From positions 62,001 to 126,000 of the forward strand of contig NZ_JAKGRW010000015.1 of assembly GCF_021555175.1 (NCBI RefSeq): DNA of 64,000 nucleotides. The letters run 5' to 3'. The stretch is from Nocardioides alcanivorans. Its GTDB lineage: Bacteria > Actinomycetota > Actinomycetes > Propionibacteriales > Nocardioidaceae. The position numbers were made by a program, and so were the translations under genes. Below are positions 55,116-64,000 of the stretch, one piece after another. Below the pieces are notes generated by a model that did no database searches, was not told where the DNA came from, and saw only the letters and a list, made by a program, of their open reading frames with translations. Positions within the stretch are counted from its first letter, which is position 1. The number at the start of each line of letters is the position of its first letter.

Positions 55116-55866
55116 CCCTGATCCGGCCCTACGGTGACACCACCGGCGACGGCATGGTGCAGCTGAGCTTCACCCTCCCGGTGGCCCACGACAAGCGTGC
55201 CGAGGGCGCCGCCCTCCAGCTGGCACGGTCGATGGGGATGGAGCCGGCCATGCTGGCGCACGCCCGTCCCGTCGGTCCCGGCCACACGTTCTTCATCGTC
55301 TACGGCTCGGTCACCCACCTCGTCGACACCGACGCGGTCCGCGTGGTGGAGCGCGACCACGCGTTGCTGACCCCTGCCGAGGTCAACGCCGAGATCAAGC
55401 GACTGCTGCACCGGCGTCTGGTCGTGGTGGGTGCCTGCATCGGTACCGACGCCCACACCGTCGGCATCGACGCGATCCTCAACATCAAGGGAGTGGCGGG
55501 GGAGAAGGGGTTGGAGTACTACCGCGAGATCAAGGTGGTGAACCTCGGCGCCCAGGTGGCAGTCGCCGACCTCGTCGCCAGGGCCCAGCAGGAAGGTGCC
55601 GACGCCGTCCTCGTGAGTCAGGTCGTGACGCAACGTGATGCCCACGTGCTCAACACGCGGGCGTTGTCGCGGGCCTTCGCGGCGACGTACCCGCCGGAGC
55701 GTCGGCCGATCCTCGTCGTGGGTGGCCCGCGGTTCGACGAGTCGATGGCCGCCGACCTGGGTGTGGACCGGGTCTTCGCCCGCGGGACGACCCCGGGGAG
55801 GTGGCGAGCTACCTGGTGCACCAGCTCGACCGAAGGACGAACCCGACGCAGGCGGTGAGCGCATGA
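55112..55866 (+). CDS. kamE: Lysine 5,6-aminomutase beta subunit (frame break)
   Basis: 251 residues after repair. The cobalamin-binding domain has GTDAHTVGIDAI (the His that displaces dimethylbenzimidazole) and VLVVGGPRFDE; the PLP-binding lysine is in an N-terminal domain. The frame breaks within the CCCCGGGG at 55791-55798; one added base gives TTPGEVASYLVHQLDRR. It overlaps kamD and the next gene by four bases each. Confidence 0.9.
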
Positions 55867-56252
55867 CCGCGTCGGCGGGCGATCGCGTGGTCCACCGCGG
55901 GTACGTCTCCCATGACCTCGCCCACTATGCGGGCAACCTCGTCGACGGTGCGTGGGGCCTGGCGCGATTCGGTGACGCAGCGACGGAGCTGTGCATGGTC
56001 GCGGACGGTGACGAAGGACTCCTCGCAGGCTACGACGAGGTGAGGTTCCTGGCCCCGATCCACGGCGGCGACGTCGTGGAGGTGGTTGCCGAGGTGATGA
56101 CGGTCGGCCGTCGGTCCCGGCGGATCCGGTTCACCGCGACCGTGATCGCGCGCAGTGCGCCGCGGCCCGGCCGCCCGGGCGCGGGGCACCACCTGACGGA
56201 CCCGGTGCTGGCCACCACCGCCGTCGGGGTGGTCGTGGTACCGGGCGAGTGA
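55863..56252 (+). CDS. kal: 3-aminobutyryl-CoA ammonia-lyase (Kal), hotdog fold
   Basis: 129 residues. The hotdog-fold pattern (YAGNLVDGAWGLARFGDAATEL, quoted by YAGNLVDG and FGDAATEL) and size match Kal, which removes ammonia from 3-aminobutyryl-CoA to give crotonyl-CoA. The ATG overlaps kamE (ATGA). No kce or CoA-transferase gene follows, although the pathway needs a 3-keto-5-aminohexanoate cleavage enzyme. It may be encoded elsewhere. Confidence 0.82.
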   Translation: MTASAGDRVVHRGYVSHDLAHYAGNLVDGAWGLARFGDAATELCMVADGDEGLLAGYDEVRFLAPIHGGDVVEVVAEVMTVGRRSRRIRFTATVIARSAPRPGRPGAGHHLTDPVLATTAVGVVVVPGE

Positions 56253-56263
56253 GGGCACCCTCA

Positions 56264-56288
56264 CGGCGTGTCATCCGGCGACACGCCG
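56264..56288 (+). terminator. Hairpin after the kam operon
   Basis: CGGCGTGTC and GACACGCCG form a perfect 9-base stem with a 7-base loop, 11 bases after the kal stop. There is no U-tract. Confidence 0.65.
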
Positions 56289-56655
56289 GGGACCGACGAA
56301 TCGGGACGATTTCTGCGTCGCGGCTGACCCCCAAGTGACCTGCGCAAACGCGGAAAGGTGCAGGTCAGGGTGCGGTTGACAGGGGCCGTCGGAGTGGGTC
56401 ATGGTGCCGAGGTCCGTTGAGGCAGTACGGCGGTCGGGAGCCGCAGGCGGGCGGAGTCCGGGAAGGTGCACTCCAGGCCTGAACCGGGACCACGCCCCGC
56501 GAGATCTCCCGCCAGTTGTAGACGGCCCCGGGGGCGCTCCCACGCACTAGACAACGGCACGGCGTCGGCAGCCAGTCGGTATCGAGTCGGTCCGAAGCGG
56601 GTGACGCGCCCCCGGGACTGCGATGCCGCCACCACGCATGGCCTACCCTTTGCCG
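56289..56655 (+). other. Intergenic region between kal and lnt
   Basis: No protein-like frame is visible on either strand. One inverted repeat, TGACCTGC (56336-56343) with GCAGGTCA (56360-56367), could form a hairpin or an operator. TTGACA at 56375-56380 lacks a well-spaced -10 box. The lnt -10 box TACCCT is at 56644-56649. Confidence 0.5.
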
Positions 56656-58208
56656 GTGCCATGGCGTCGTCTTGCTCCCGTGCTGGCTCCGGGATCCGTC
56701 CCCCTGGCCGCAGCGGCTGGTCTGCTGCTGAGCACGGCGTTCGAGCCCATCGCCTTCTTCTGGTCCGCGCTGCCGGCGGTGGCGCTCTTCTTGTGGACCG
56801 TCCACGGTCAGCGCGCGCGGCGCGGCGCGCTGCTCGGCCTCGTCTTCGGGGCTTGCTTCATGTACGTCAACATCTACTGGATGCGTGCGGTCGCGGACGC
56901 AGCGTGGTTGGGTCTCGCCGGTGTCGAGGCGATCTTCCTCTCGCTGGGCGGCGCGCTGCTCGCCGTCGCCTCGCGGTGGCGCGGCTGGCCCGTCTGGTCC
57001 GCGGTCATCTGGCTCGCCATCGAGGTGTTCCGAGGCGCCTGGCCCTTCAGCGGGTTCACTTGGGGCCGCCTGTCCTTCGCGGTGGTCGACACCCCCTATG
57101 CGGCCGCGCTGCCCTGGGTCGGGAGCTACGGGGTCAGCCTTCTCGTCGCGGCGACGGCGGCCGGGCTCCTCTGGCTGGCACTCGACATCCGAGCTCGGTG
57201 GAAGCCCGTCACCGGCGGTGCGCTGGTCGGGGCACTGCTCCTGGGGCTCTTCGCGGCGCTGGGGCCACGCTGGACCACCGACCGGACCGCAACCATTGCC
57301 CTGGTGCAGGGCAATGTGCCGGGGACGGCACCGAGCTCGTCAAGCACCATCGGGAGGTGACCCGCAACCACGTGCGGCTCACCGAGCAACTGGGCGAATC
57401 GGTCAGGAGCGGCTCCCAGCCGAAGCCCGACCTGGTCGTCTGGCCCGAGAACTCCACGGCTGTCGACCCGTTCGAGGACCCTGCCACCCGCAACGGCATC
57501 CTGCGTGCCGTGCAGGCAGTCGCCGCGCCGGTGCTCGTCGGCGCCATGGTCGACCACGACGATCCGGCCAAGATCCTCAACCAGGGCATCCTTGAGGACC
57601 CCGACACGGGCACCGGCGACCGCTACACCAAGCGCCATCCGGTGCCCTTCGGTGAGTACGTCCCCTTCCGCAAGTACCTGCCGGCCGGCAGCAACATCGG
57701 CCGGCTGGCTGAAGTGCCCCGTGACATGGTGGCGGGCCACGACAGGACGCCCTTGGACGTACGGGGCCTCTCGGTCGCCGATGCCATCTGCTTCGACGTC
57801 GGCTATGACGACGTCTTCGTCGACCAGGTCCGTCGTGGGGCCGAGGTGGTGGTCGTGCAGACCTCCAACGCGATGTTCATCGAGACCGCGCAGATCGAGC
57901 AGCAGTTCGCGATCACTCGCTTGCGCGCGATCGAGACCGGGCGCACCGTGGCCGTGGCGGCCGTCAACGGACGCACCGGGATCATCGGTCCCGACGGAGA
58001 GGTCGCAGCCGACATCGCGCCCAAGGAGGAGGGCGTGGTCGTCGCAGAGGTGCGGTTGGCCGAAGGCACCCCGCCCGCGATGTACGTCGGCCCGTGGGTC
58101 GGACGCATCGCTGTCGGCGTGAGCGTGGGTGCCTTCGTGATTGCGGGGGTCACGTATCGTCGTCAACGGGAGCAGGCAGGCGAGGGAGGACCAGATGGCA
58201 ACGGCTGA
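56656..58208 (+). CDS. lnt: Apolipoprotein N-acyltransferase (frame break)
   Basis: 517 residues after repair. Several N-terminal membrane helices precede a nitrilase-like domain with the catalytic triad: Glu in VVWPENST, Lys in YTKRHPVPFGEYVP, Cys in AICFDVGYDD. It adds the third acyl chain to lipoproteins. The frame breaks at GGGG 57321-57324; one added G gives QGNVPGDGTELVKHH. The GTG at 56656 lies 6 bases after TACCCT. It overlaps ppm by 14 bases; in M. tuberculosis the two are fused as Ppm1. Confidence 0.92.
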
Positions 58209-58962
58209 TCACGGGCGCGTCGTGATGGTCGTGCCCACCTACAACGAGGCCGACAACCTCGCGTGGATCGTGGGCCGGCTCCGTGCCGCCCAACCGCTGG
58301 TCGACGTCCTCGTCGTCGACGACGCGTCGCCCGACGGCACCGGCCGCATCGCCGACGAGCTCGCCGCCTCCGACAGCGCGGTGCACGTGCTGCACCGCGC
58401 CGGCAAGGAAGGGCTCGGAGCTGCCTACCTCGCGGGGTTCCGAGCCGCGCTCGACATGGGCTACGACGTGATCGGCGAGATGGATGCAGACGGTTCCCAC
58501 CAGCCGGAGCAGCTCCACCTCCTGCTCGACGCACTCGGCGACGCGGATCTCGTCCTCGGGTCGCGTTGGGTGCCGGGTGGTTCGGTCGTCAACTGGCCGG
58601 TCGGCCGTCAACTGCTCTCCCGGGGTGGCAACCTCTACGTGCGTCTGTTGCTCGGCATCGGCGTTCGCGATGCCACAGGTGGTTTCCGGCTGTTCCGCCG
58701 CTCGGCCCTCGAGGCCATCGTCCTCGACACCGTCGAGTCCACCGGCTACGTCTTCCAGACCGACCTGGTGTGGCGCGTGCTCCGGCTCGGCCTGCGGCTG
58801 CGCGAAGTGCCGATCGAGTTCATCGAGAGGGAGCGCGGCGACTCCAAGATGAGCGGCCCCGTGGCCCGGGAGTCCCTGCGGCGTGTCACCGGATGGGGAC
58901 TGCGTGAGCGGCTGCGCCGAGGTCGGGCAGTCTTCCGCACGGCCAAGGAGGAAGCGGCATGA
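58195..58962 (+). CDS. ppm1: Polyprenol-phosphate mannosyltransferase (Ppm-type GT2)
   Basis: 255 residues. The GT2 fold has VVPTYNEADNL at the start, VVDDASPDGTG (Asp pair binding nucleotide-sugar) and EMDADGSHQPE. No membrane anchor is present. It transfers mannose from GDP-mannose to polyprenyl phosphate, the donor for lipoglycans and protein mannosylation. GGGAGG precedes the ATG at 58195, which lies inside the end of lnt. Confidence 0.9.
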   Translation: MATADHGRVVMVVPTYNEADNLAWIVGRLRAAQPLVDVLVVDDASPDGTGRIADELAASDSAVHVLHRAGKEGLGAAYLAGFRAALDMGYDVIGEMDADGSHQPEQLHLLLDALGDADLVLGSRWVPGGSVVNWPVGRQLLSRGGNLYVRLLLGIGVRDATGGFRLFRRSALEAIVLDTVESTGYVFQTDLVWRVLRLGLRLREVPIEFIERERGDSKMSGPVARESLRRVTGWGLRERLRRGRAVFRTAKEEAA

Positions 58963-59477
58963 CCCGACGACGTCGGTTCCCGTTGTGGCTCGCGGTGCTG
59001 CTCTTCCTGGTGATCCCGCTGATGGAGCTGTATGTGCTCATCCAGGTGGGCCAGGTGATCGGGGTCGGGTGGACGATCGTCGCCCTGATCGCCGACAGCC
59101 TGCTGGGTGGCTGGCTCATCAAGCGCGAGGGCGGTCGAGCGCTCCGGGCGTTCAGTACTGCCCTGGCCGAGGGCCGGATGCCGTCGCGGGAGATCGCCGA
59201 CGGGATCCTGGTTCTCGGAGGCGGCATCTTGATGCTTTCGCCCGGGTTCGTCCTCGACATCCTCGGGCTGCTGCTGGTGTTGCCGTTCACGCGCCCCCTC
59301 GCACGCGGCATGATGACCCGCTTCGTCGAGGCCAGACTCGTTTCCGGCATGCCCGCGGCCGGCTTCGCTCCGGGCGGGTTCCCCGGAGCGGGGTTCTCCC
59401 ACCCGGGCGCCAACGCAACTCACCCCCGACCCGACGGGACAGGTCCCGTGGTCGAGGGTGAGGTGGTGGAGGACTGA
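58959..59477 (+). CDS. fxsA: FxsA family membrane protein
   Basis: 172 residues. The FxsA pattern (LFLVIPLMELYVLIQVG, then DSLLGGWLIKREG and ILMLSPGFVLDILGLLLVLP) is clear, with two or three membrane segments and a Gly/Pro-rich tail. The function is unknown; the E. coli homologue suppresses phage T7 exclusion by F. ATGA overlap with ppm. Confidence 0.9.
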   Translation: MTRRRRFPLWLAVLLFLVIPLMELYVLIQVGQVIGVGWTIVALIADSLLGGWLIKREGGRALRAFSTALAEGRMPSREIADGILVLGGGILMLSPGFVLDILGLLLVLPFTRPLARGMMTRFVEARLVSGMPAAGFAPGGFPGAGFSHPGANATHPRPDGTGPVVEGEVVED

Positions 59478-59483
59478 CCTCCG

Positions 59484-59867
59484 TCAGGCGTTGGACTTCT
59501 TGCGCTTCGACGGCCGGTGCAGGTGCGCCGGGCCGATCTCACCGCCACGCAGCAGATCGATGCGTTCGGTGAGGATGACCTCGAGCTCTTCGAGCGAACG
59601 ACGCTCGAGCAGCATGTCCCAGTGGGTACGGGCCGGCTTCTCGACCTTCTCCTCGGGCAGGATGCCGTCGATGCTCAGCGCCTCGGCGCCGCAACGCGGG
59701 CACTCCCAGTTGGCCGGGATGTCGGCCTCGGTCGACATGGTGATCTCGAACTGGTGACCCTGAGGACACTTGTAGCCGACCTGCTGGCGAGCGGCGAACT
59801 CGATGCCGCGCTCGTCCTCAAAGCTCTGGCCGCCGAGTCGAGCTCCCCTAAGCGTGCGCTCAGCCAT
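59484..59867 (-). CDS. rbpA: RNA polymerase-binding protein RbpA
   Basis: 127 residues. RTLRGARLGGQSFEDERG is the N-terminal tail, a zinc-ribbon-like core has CPQGHQF and CPRCG, and the C-terminal LLERRSLEELEVILTERIDLLR binds the housekeeping sigma factor (only the ERRSLEELE core is quoted as exact). RbpA is restricted to actinobacteria and stabilises open complexes. GGAGG precedes the ATG at 59867. A SigR-like promoter may lie upstream. Confidence 0.95.
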   Translation of the reverse strand: MAERTLRGARLGGQSFEDERGIEFAARQQVGYKCPQGHQFEITMSTEADIPANWECPRCGAEALSIDGILPEEKVEKPARTHWDMLLERRSLEELEVILTERIDLLRGGEIGPAHLHRPSKRKKSNA

Positions 59868-59978
59868 GAGCAACCTCCGATGTCTGGATGGATCTGGTTG
59901 GGACGGTGGTCCCGTTGATGGAACGGTGCTCCACCCCCATCATGACGCAGGAGGGGGCAACCGGTCACATATTGCGTC

Positions 59979-60003
59979 AACGAGCAGCGGCGCAAAGGAT
60001 TCC
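59979..60003 (-). promoter_or_regulatory. SigR-like promoter of rbpA
   Basis: On the minus strand GGAAT (60003 to 59999) is followed 17 bases later by GTT (59981 to 59979). The SigR consensus is GGGAAT and GTT about 18 bases apart, and rbpA is a SigR target in Streptomyces. The spacing is one base short of the usual. Confidence 0.4.
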
Positions 60004-60028
60004 GTGGCGACCTGTGTCGGTCGCCACG
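60003..60028 (-). terminator. Terminator hairpin after the UMF1-type transporter
   Basis: CGTGGCGACC and GGTCGCCACG form a perfect 10-base stem with a 6-base loop, 31 bases after the transporter stop. Its last bases overlap the proposed rbpA -35 element. Confidence 0.65.
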
Positions 60029-60058
60029 TCATGTGTGCCGGTGCGGTGCGATCGTCGG

Positions 60059-61447
60059 TCAACCGACAGCTGGCGCGTTGCCTGCCTCGCGCATGCCACG
60101 GGCGGTGTCGACGCGCGAGAGGAAGAAGAGTCCCAGCACGAAGAAGACGATCAGCGCGAGGATCGCCGGGCGGTAGGAGCCCGTCAGCTGGTAGACCACA
60201 CCGAAGGTGAGGGTGCCGAACCACGACGTCCCCCGGTCCATGGCGTGGTAGAAGCTGAAGAACTCGCCTTCGCGCCCGCGGGGGATCAGGAGCGAGAAGT
60301 AGGACCTGGCCAGTGCTTGGGTGCCGCCCAGCACGATGCCGATGGCGACGCCCATGAGCAGGAACAGCGCGATGTTCTTCTCGGGCAGCACGAGGGCGAA
60401 GAGCACGATGCCCATCCACACGCCCAGGCCCACCATGATGACCGGCTTGGCGCCGTACTTGTCGGCCGCGGCGCCGAAGATCAGCGCGCCGAAGAAGGCG
60501 ACGAACTGCACCATCAAGATGGTGCCGATCAGCACCGAGGTCCCGAACCCGAGCTGCTTCTCGCCGTAGGTCGACGACGAGGCGATGACCGTCTGGATGC
60601 CGTCGTTGAAGAAGAGGTAGGCAACCAGGAAGGTGAGTGCCATCGGGTAGTTCTTCAGGTCCTTGAGGGTCACCCACAGTTGCCCGAAGCTCTGGGAGAT
60701 GAGGCCGCCCTCGGCCTCCACGACGTGCTCAGGTGGATGGTTGCGCAGACGCAGATAGGGGATGATCGTGAATGCTGCCCACCAGACGGCTGCGGACAAC
60801 ATGGAGAGGCGCACCGCGAGCGCCTTGTCCATGCCGAACGAGTCGTGCATCAGGACCATCACGAGGTTGATCGCCAGCAGCAGGCCGCCACCGAGGTATC
60901 CCATGGCCCAGCCACGTGAACTCACCTTGTCGCGCTCGTCCTCGTCGGAGATGAGCGGCAGGATCGCGTCGTTGAAGACCGTCGAGGCGCCCAGGCACAG
61001 ATTCGCGCCGATCACGGCGATCGCACCGATCTCCCAGTTGCCGTCGCGGCAGAACCAGAGCAGTGACGCGAACCCGGCGCCCACCCACGCGAACCCGGCC
61101 AGCAGACCCTTCTTGTTCTCGGTGCGGTCGGCGACCGCACCGAGCAGCGGCAGCAGCACCGCGGAGAGGATCGTCGCGAACGTGATGATGAAGGAGGGCA
61201 AGGCCCCCGGAGCGATGCTGAGGCCGAGGACGGCGAGGTTGGCGTCGCAGTCGAGGCCCTTGTCGGAATCACTGACGTATCCGCAGGCCGCCTGCTCCGC
61301 GACCGTGATCAGGTAGGGCGCGAACAGCACGGTCGACACCGTGGTGACGTAGGCCGAGTTGGCCCAGTCGTACCAGTACCAGGCCTTCTGCTCGCGAACC
61401 TTCGCCAGGGGCCGTAGGTCAGCGAACTCCTCAGGCTCGTCGCTCAT
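60059..61447 (-). CDS. MFS transporter, UMF1/Atg22-like family
   Basis: 462 residues with about 12 membrane segments. KAWYWYDWANSAYVTTVSTVLFAPY at the start (quoted by WYWYDWANSAY) is the signature of the UMF1 family, which includes yeast Atg22 vacuolar amino-acid exporters. A GGGAGG precedes the ATG at 61447. The substrate is unknown. Confidence 0.85.
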   Translation of the reverse strand: MSDEPEEFADLRPLAKVREQKAWYWYDWANSAYVTTVSTVLFAPYLITVAEQAACGYVSDSDKGLDCDANLAVLGLSIAPGALPSFIITFATILSAVLLPLLGAVADRTENKKGLLAGFAWVGAGFASLLWFCRDGNWEIGAIAVIGANLCLGASTVFNDAILPLISDEDERDKVSSRGWAMGYLGGGLLLAINLVMVLMHDSFGMDKALAVRLSMLSAAVWWAAFTIIPYLRLRNHPPEHVVEAEGGLISQSFGQLWVTLKDLKNYPMALTFLVAYLFFNDGIQTVIASSSTYGEKQLGFGTSVLIGTILMVQFVAFFGALIFGAAADKYGAKPVIMVGLGVWMGIVLFALVLPEKNIALFLLMGVAIGIVLGGTQALARSYFSLLIPRGREGEFFSFYHAMDRGTSWFGTLTFGVVYQLTGSYRPAILALIVFFVLGLFFLSRVDTARGMREAGNAPAVG

Positions 61448-62250
61448 CAGCGCCTCCCTCCCACATGCCCAACTCCGTGAGCACCTGCCTGAGTATGTCC
61501 GTGCGATCGGTCATCACGCCATCGACACCACGGCGGACCAGCAAACGGATCGTGTCCGGATCGTCGATGGTCCACACGTGTACGTGCTTGCCGGCCGCGT
61601 GCGCGCGGCGTACGAGACCTCGGGTGGCGACAGGAATCCGGTCGCGGTGACGATAGGGGATCTGCAGGGCACTGACCCGGTGCCGGGTGAGGACGTCAGC
61701 CCATCGTCCCGACGGGCACAGCAGCCAGATCAGGACCTCACCCGGATGGGCCGAGGTCGCCACCCGGCCGCCGGTGAGCCTGCGGAAGCGACGCAGCGCC
61801 CGGGGGAGAAGGAGCCCACCAGGATGCGGTCGTGCGCACCACGCTCCTCGATGAAGCGCGCCAGGGGGCCACGGCGCCCGGTGACTTGATGTCGACGTTG
61901 AAGCGAGCCTCGGGAAAGGCGTCGAAGAGATCCTCGAACGCCGGGACCGTCTCGCTGCCTGCGATGACGGCTTCGCCGACCTGTGACCAGGTGAGTTCGG
62001 AGATCACACCGATCTGGTCGGTGACCCGGTCGAGCACCCGGTCGTGGAAGGCCACCAGGTGGCCGTCGCTCGTCGCATGGACGTCGGTCTCGAGATAGCG
62101 GTAGCCCAACGACACCGCATGGCGGAACGCAGCGATCGTGTTCTCCATGCCGGGGATCTCGGGATGCAACGCGCCGCCACGGTGGGCGAAGGGAATGGGG
62201 CGGCTGGGCTCGTCGAGATAGCGGAAGCCTGTCTGGGTCACGCTCCGCAT
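61431..62250 (-). CDS. Glycerophosphodiester phosphodiesterase (two frame breaks)
   Basis: About 273 residues after repair. The GDPD TIM barrel shows PFAHRGGALHPEIPGMENTIAAF (quoted by AHRGG and PENT-like GMENT), ETDVHATSDGHLVAFHD with Glu/Asp/His ligands, and a late VHVWTIDD. It hydrolyses glycerophosphodiesters to glycerol-3-phosphate. Frames break at GGGGG 61864-61868 and 61802-61806 (C runs on the coding strand). The stop overlaps the UMF1-type gene's start by 17 bases, so the two are one operon. Confidence 0.85.
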
Positions 62251-62333
62251 TCAACCCGACTGTGGCCGGCGACTCAGTGACGACGCGGCGGTAGATCCGC
62301 ACACGCGCGCGATCGCAGGAGTACCGTCGGATC

Positions 62334-62597
62334 ATGGAGACCATGACCTGCCCGCGATGCGGCACACAGATGGAGGAACGCAACGCCGGACGCGGTCAGG
62401 TGCTGCGTTGCCCGGACGGCCACGGGGTGTTCCTGGACCGGGCTTCGCTGGGCGACCTGATCGACGCCGAGGTCGCCTGGCACCAGCATGCCGATGCGCG
62501 CCACACGGCGCCGTTGCCACGGATCACTGCCGACATGACCGCTCCGCCCGCCTACCCGGTCGCGGCCCCCGCCTGGGTCGCTTCCCTCTTCGACTGA
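62334..62597 (+). CDS. TFIIB-type zinc-finger protein
   Basis: 87 residues with a zf-TFIIB-like module: CPRCGTQMEE then LRCPDGHGVFLD, giving CxxC plus a later Cys/His pair for zinc. A Pro/Ala-rich C-terminus follows. Such small proteins are widespread; none has a settled function. The ATG at 62334 lies 6 bases after TACCGT (62322-62327). Confidence 0.8.
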   Translation: METMTCPRCGTQMEERNAGRGQVLRCPDGHGVFLDRASLGDLIDAEVAWHQHADARHTAPLPRITADMTAPPAYPVAAPAWVASLFD

Positions 62598-62630
62598 TTC
62601 ACCCGGCTCAACGTGGATCGTGCGTTGGGC

Positions 62631-64000
62631 TCAGATGTCTCGGAAGGTCACGATGTTGGCGCCGAGCTCGTTGAGCCGGTCGGCCAGGTCTTCGTAGCCG
62701 CGGTGGATGACATAGGTGGAGCGGAGCACGGAGGTGCCCTTGGCCGCGAGCATCGCCAGCAGGATCACGACGGCAGGTCGCAGCGCCGGGGGCAGATGAT
62801 CTCGGTGCCGGAGAAGCGGGTCGGGCCCTCGACCAGGACCCGGTGCGGGTCGAGGAGCTTGACCTGTCCGCCGAGCTTGTTGAGCTCGGTGAGATAGATG
62901 GCGCGGTTCTCGTAGACCCAGTCGTGCAACAGCGTCTGGCCGTCGGCCACTGCTGCGATGACGGCGAAGAACGGCAGGTTGTCGATGTTGAGGCCCGGGA
63001 AGGGCATCGGGTGGATCTTGTCGAGGGGGCACGCAACCGTGACGGACGCGTGGTCACGTCGACGAGCCGGGTCTGGCCGTTCTCGGCGGCGTACTCCTCG
63101 GTGCGGCTGTAGTCGAAACCCATCTCCTCGAGAGTGGCGAGCTCGATCTCGAGGAACTCGATCGGCACCCGGCGGATGGTGATCTCCGACTGCGTCACGA
63201 TGGCTGCGGCCAGCAGCGACATCGCCTCGATCGGGTCCTCGCTCGGCGCGTAGTCGACGTCGACGTCGATCTCGGTGAGACCGGTGACGCGGAGCGTGGT
63301 GGTGCCGATGCCCTCGACGGTGACCCCCAGCTTCTGGAGGTAGAAGCAGAGGTCCTGCACCATGTAGTTGGACGACGCATTGCGGATGACGGTGGTGGTC
63401 GGCTGCAGGGCAGCCGCCATCAGCGCGTTCTCGGTGACGGTGTCGCCGCGTTCGGTGAGCACGATCGGCCGGCTCGGCTCCACACCGTGGCTGACGGTGG
63501 CGTGATAGCTGCCCTCGGTCGCCTTGACGTCGAGCCCGAAGGGGCGCAGCGCCGACATGTGGGGCTCCACGGTGCGGGTCCCGAGGTTGCAGCCACCGGC
63601 GTAGGGCAGGTCGAACGTCGTCTCGCGGTGCAGGAGCGGTCCGAGGAACATGATGATCGAGCGGGTCCGACGAGCAGCCTCCTCGTCGATGTTGGCGAGG
63701 TCGAGCGTGGCCGGCGGAACGATCTCGAGGTCGTTGTGCTCGTTGAGCCAGCGGGTCTGCACCCCGAGGCTCTGGAGCACCTCGAGGAGACGGTTGACCT
63801 CCTCGATGCGGGCCACCTTGCGCAGCGTCGTGCGCCCCTTGTTGAGCAGCGAGGCGCACAGGAGCGCGACGCCAGCGTTCTTCGACGACTTCACGTCGAT
63901 GGTGCCCGAGAGCGTGGTGGGACCGGTGACACGCAGGTGGGTGGGACCTCCGGCGCCGAGGGTGACGATCTCGGAGTCGAGCGCGCTGCCGATCCGCGCG
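62631..64000 (-). CDS. murA: UDP-GlcNAc 1-carboxyvinyltransferase, MurA-like (partial, two frame breaks)
   Basis: An EPSP-synthase-fold protein that runs off the window at its N-terminus; at least 457 codons are present, more than a typical MurA. SKNAGVALLCASLL matches the N-terminal KN motif, and GGCNLGTRTVEPH contains the loop cysteine that binds phosphoenolpyruvate. The C-terminal TYVIHRGYEDLADRL segment is also typical. Frames break at GGGGG 62788-62792 and 63025-63029. The length suggests the actinobacterial paralogue rather than canonical MurA. Confidence 0.85.

Overview
The window is high-GC actinobacterial chromosome, most likely from a Nocardioides-like member of the Nocardioidaceae. 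The family call rests on the gene content: the Pup-proteasome cluster (arc, dop, pup, prcB, prcA, pafA), mycothiol synthesis (mshC), RbpA, a GuaB1-type GMP reductase, a B12-dependent lysine-degradation cassette, and many GTG or ATG starts sitting 6-8 bases after a TANNNT box. The genus is an inference. No prophage, IS element, plasmid gene or CRISPR array is visible; this is ordinary core chromosome.

Layout. 1-7,700: an acyl-CoA dehydrogenase pair behind a perfect 17-bp operator, small membrane proteins, galK divergent from guaB1 plus a nucleosidase, and a LysR-type effector domain without a DNA-binding domain. 7,760-18,000: secreted hydrolase, ATP-dependent DNA ligase, SDR, a secreted Lys-rich protein, RtcB RNA ligase, an HNH protein, an MFS transporter and tRNA-Leu(GAG). 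18,000-35,500: peptidase, aldo/keto reductase, uppP, CorA, then the conserved block phosphatase, DUF3090, SCO1664-like, mshC, PAC2, metH (behind an SAH riboswitch), RecB-like nuclease, site-2 protease and tRNA m1A58 methyltransferase. 35,750-49,550: the proteasome cluster followed by FKBP, tatA, tatC, lipid kinase and helY. The order from uppP to helY and the following exonuclease resembles that of Mycobacterium tuberculosis, but pafB and pafC are not between pafA and tatA. 50,500-56,250: an AsnC/Lrp regulator and a lysine-degradation cassette (kamA divergent from kdd-kamD-kamE-kal). 56,650-64,000: lnt, ppm, fxsA, rbpA, an MFS transporter, a glycerophosphodiester phosphodiesterase, a zinc-finger protein and a murA-like gene running off the end.

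Sequence quality matters here. At 20 places in 16 genes the reading frame breaks, and in every case adding one base to a run of four or five G (or C) restores a full family-length protein. Several of these genes are normally essential (uppP, mshC, tatC, lnt, murA). I read these as homopolymer under-calls, not pseudogenes, and annotate each gene across its break.

The most interesting regulatory structure is small-scale. Twenty-one genes carry an apparent leaderless promoter. Two divergent pairs (galK/guaB1 and corA/phosphatase) use mirror-image -10 boxes inside perfect palindromes. In three cases the upstream gene's stop codon is the first three bases of the next gene's -10 box (ligB to SDR, phosphatase to DUF3090, dop to pup). 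The metH leader shows an SAH aptamer whose pseudoknot strand overlaps the strand that would mask the ribosome-binding site.
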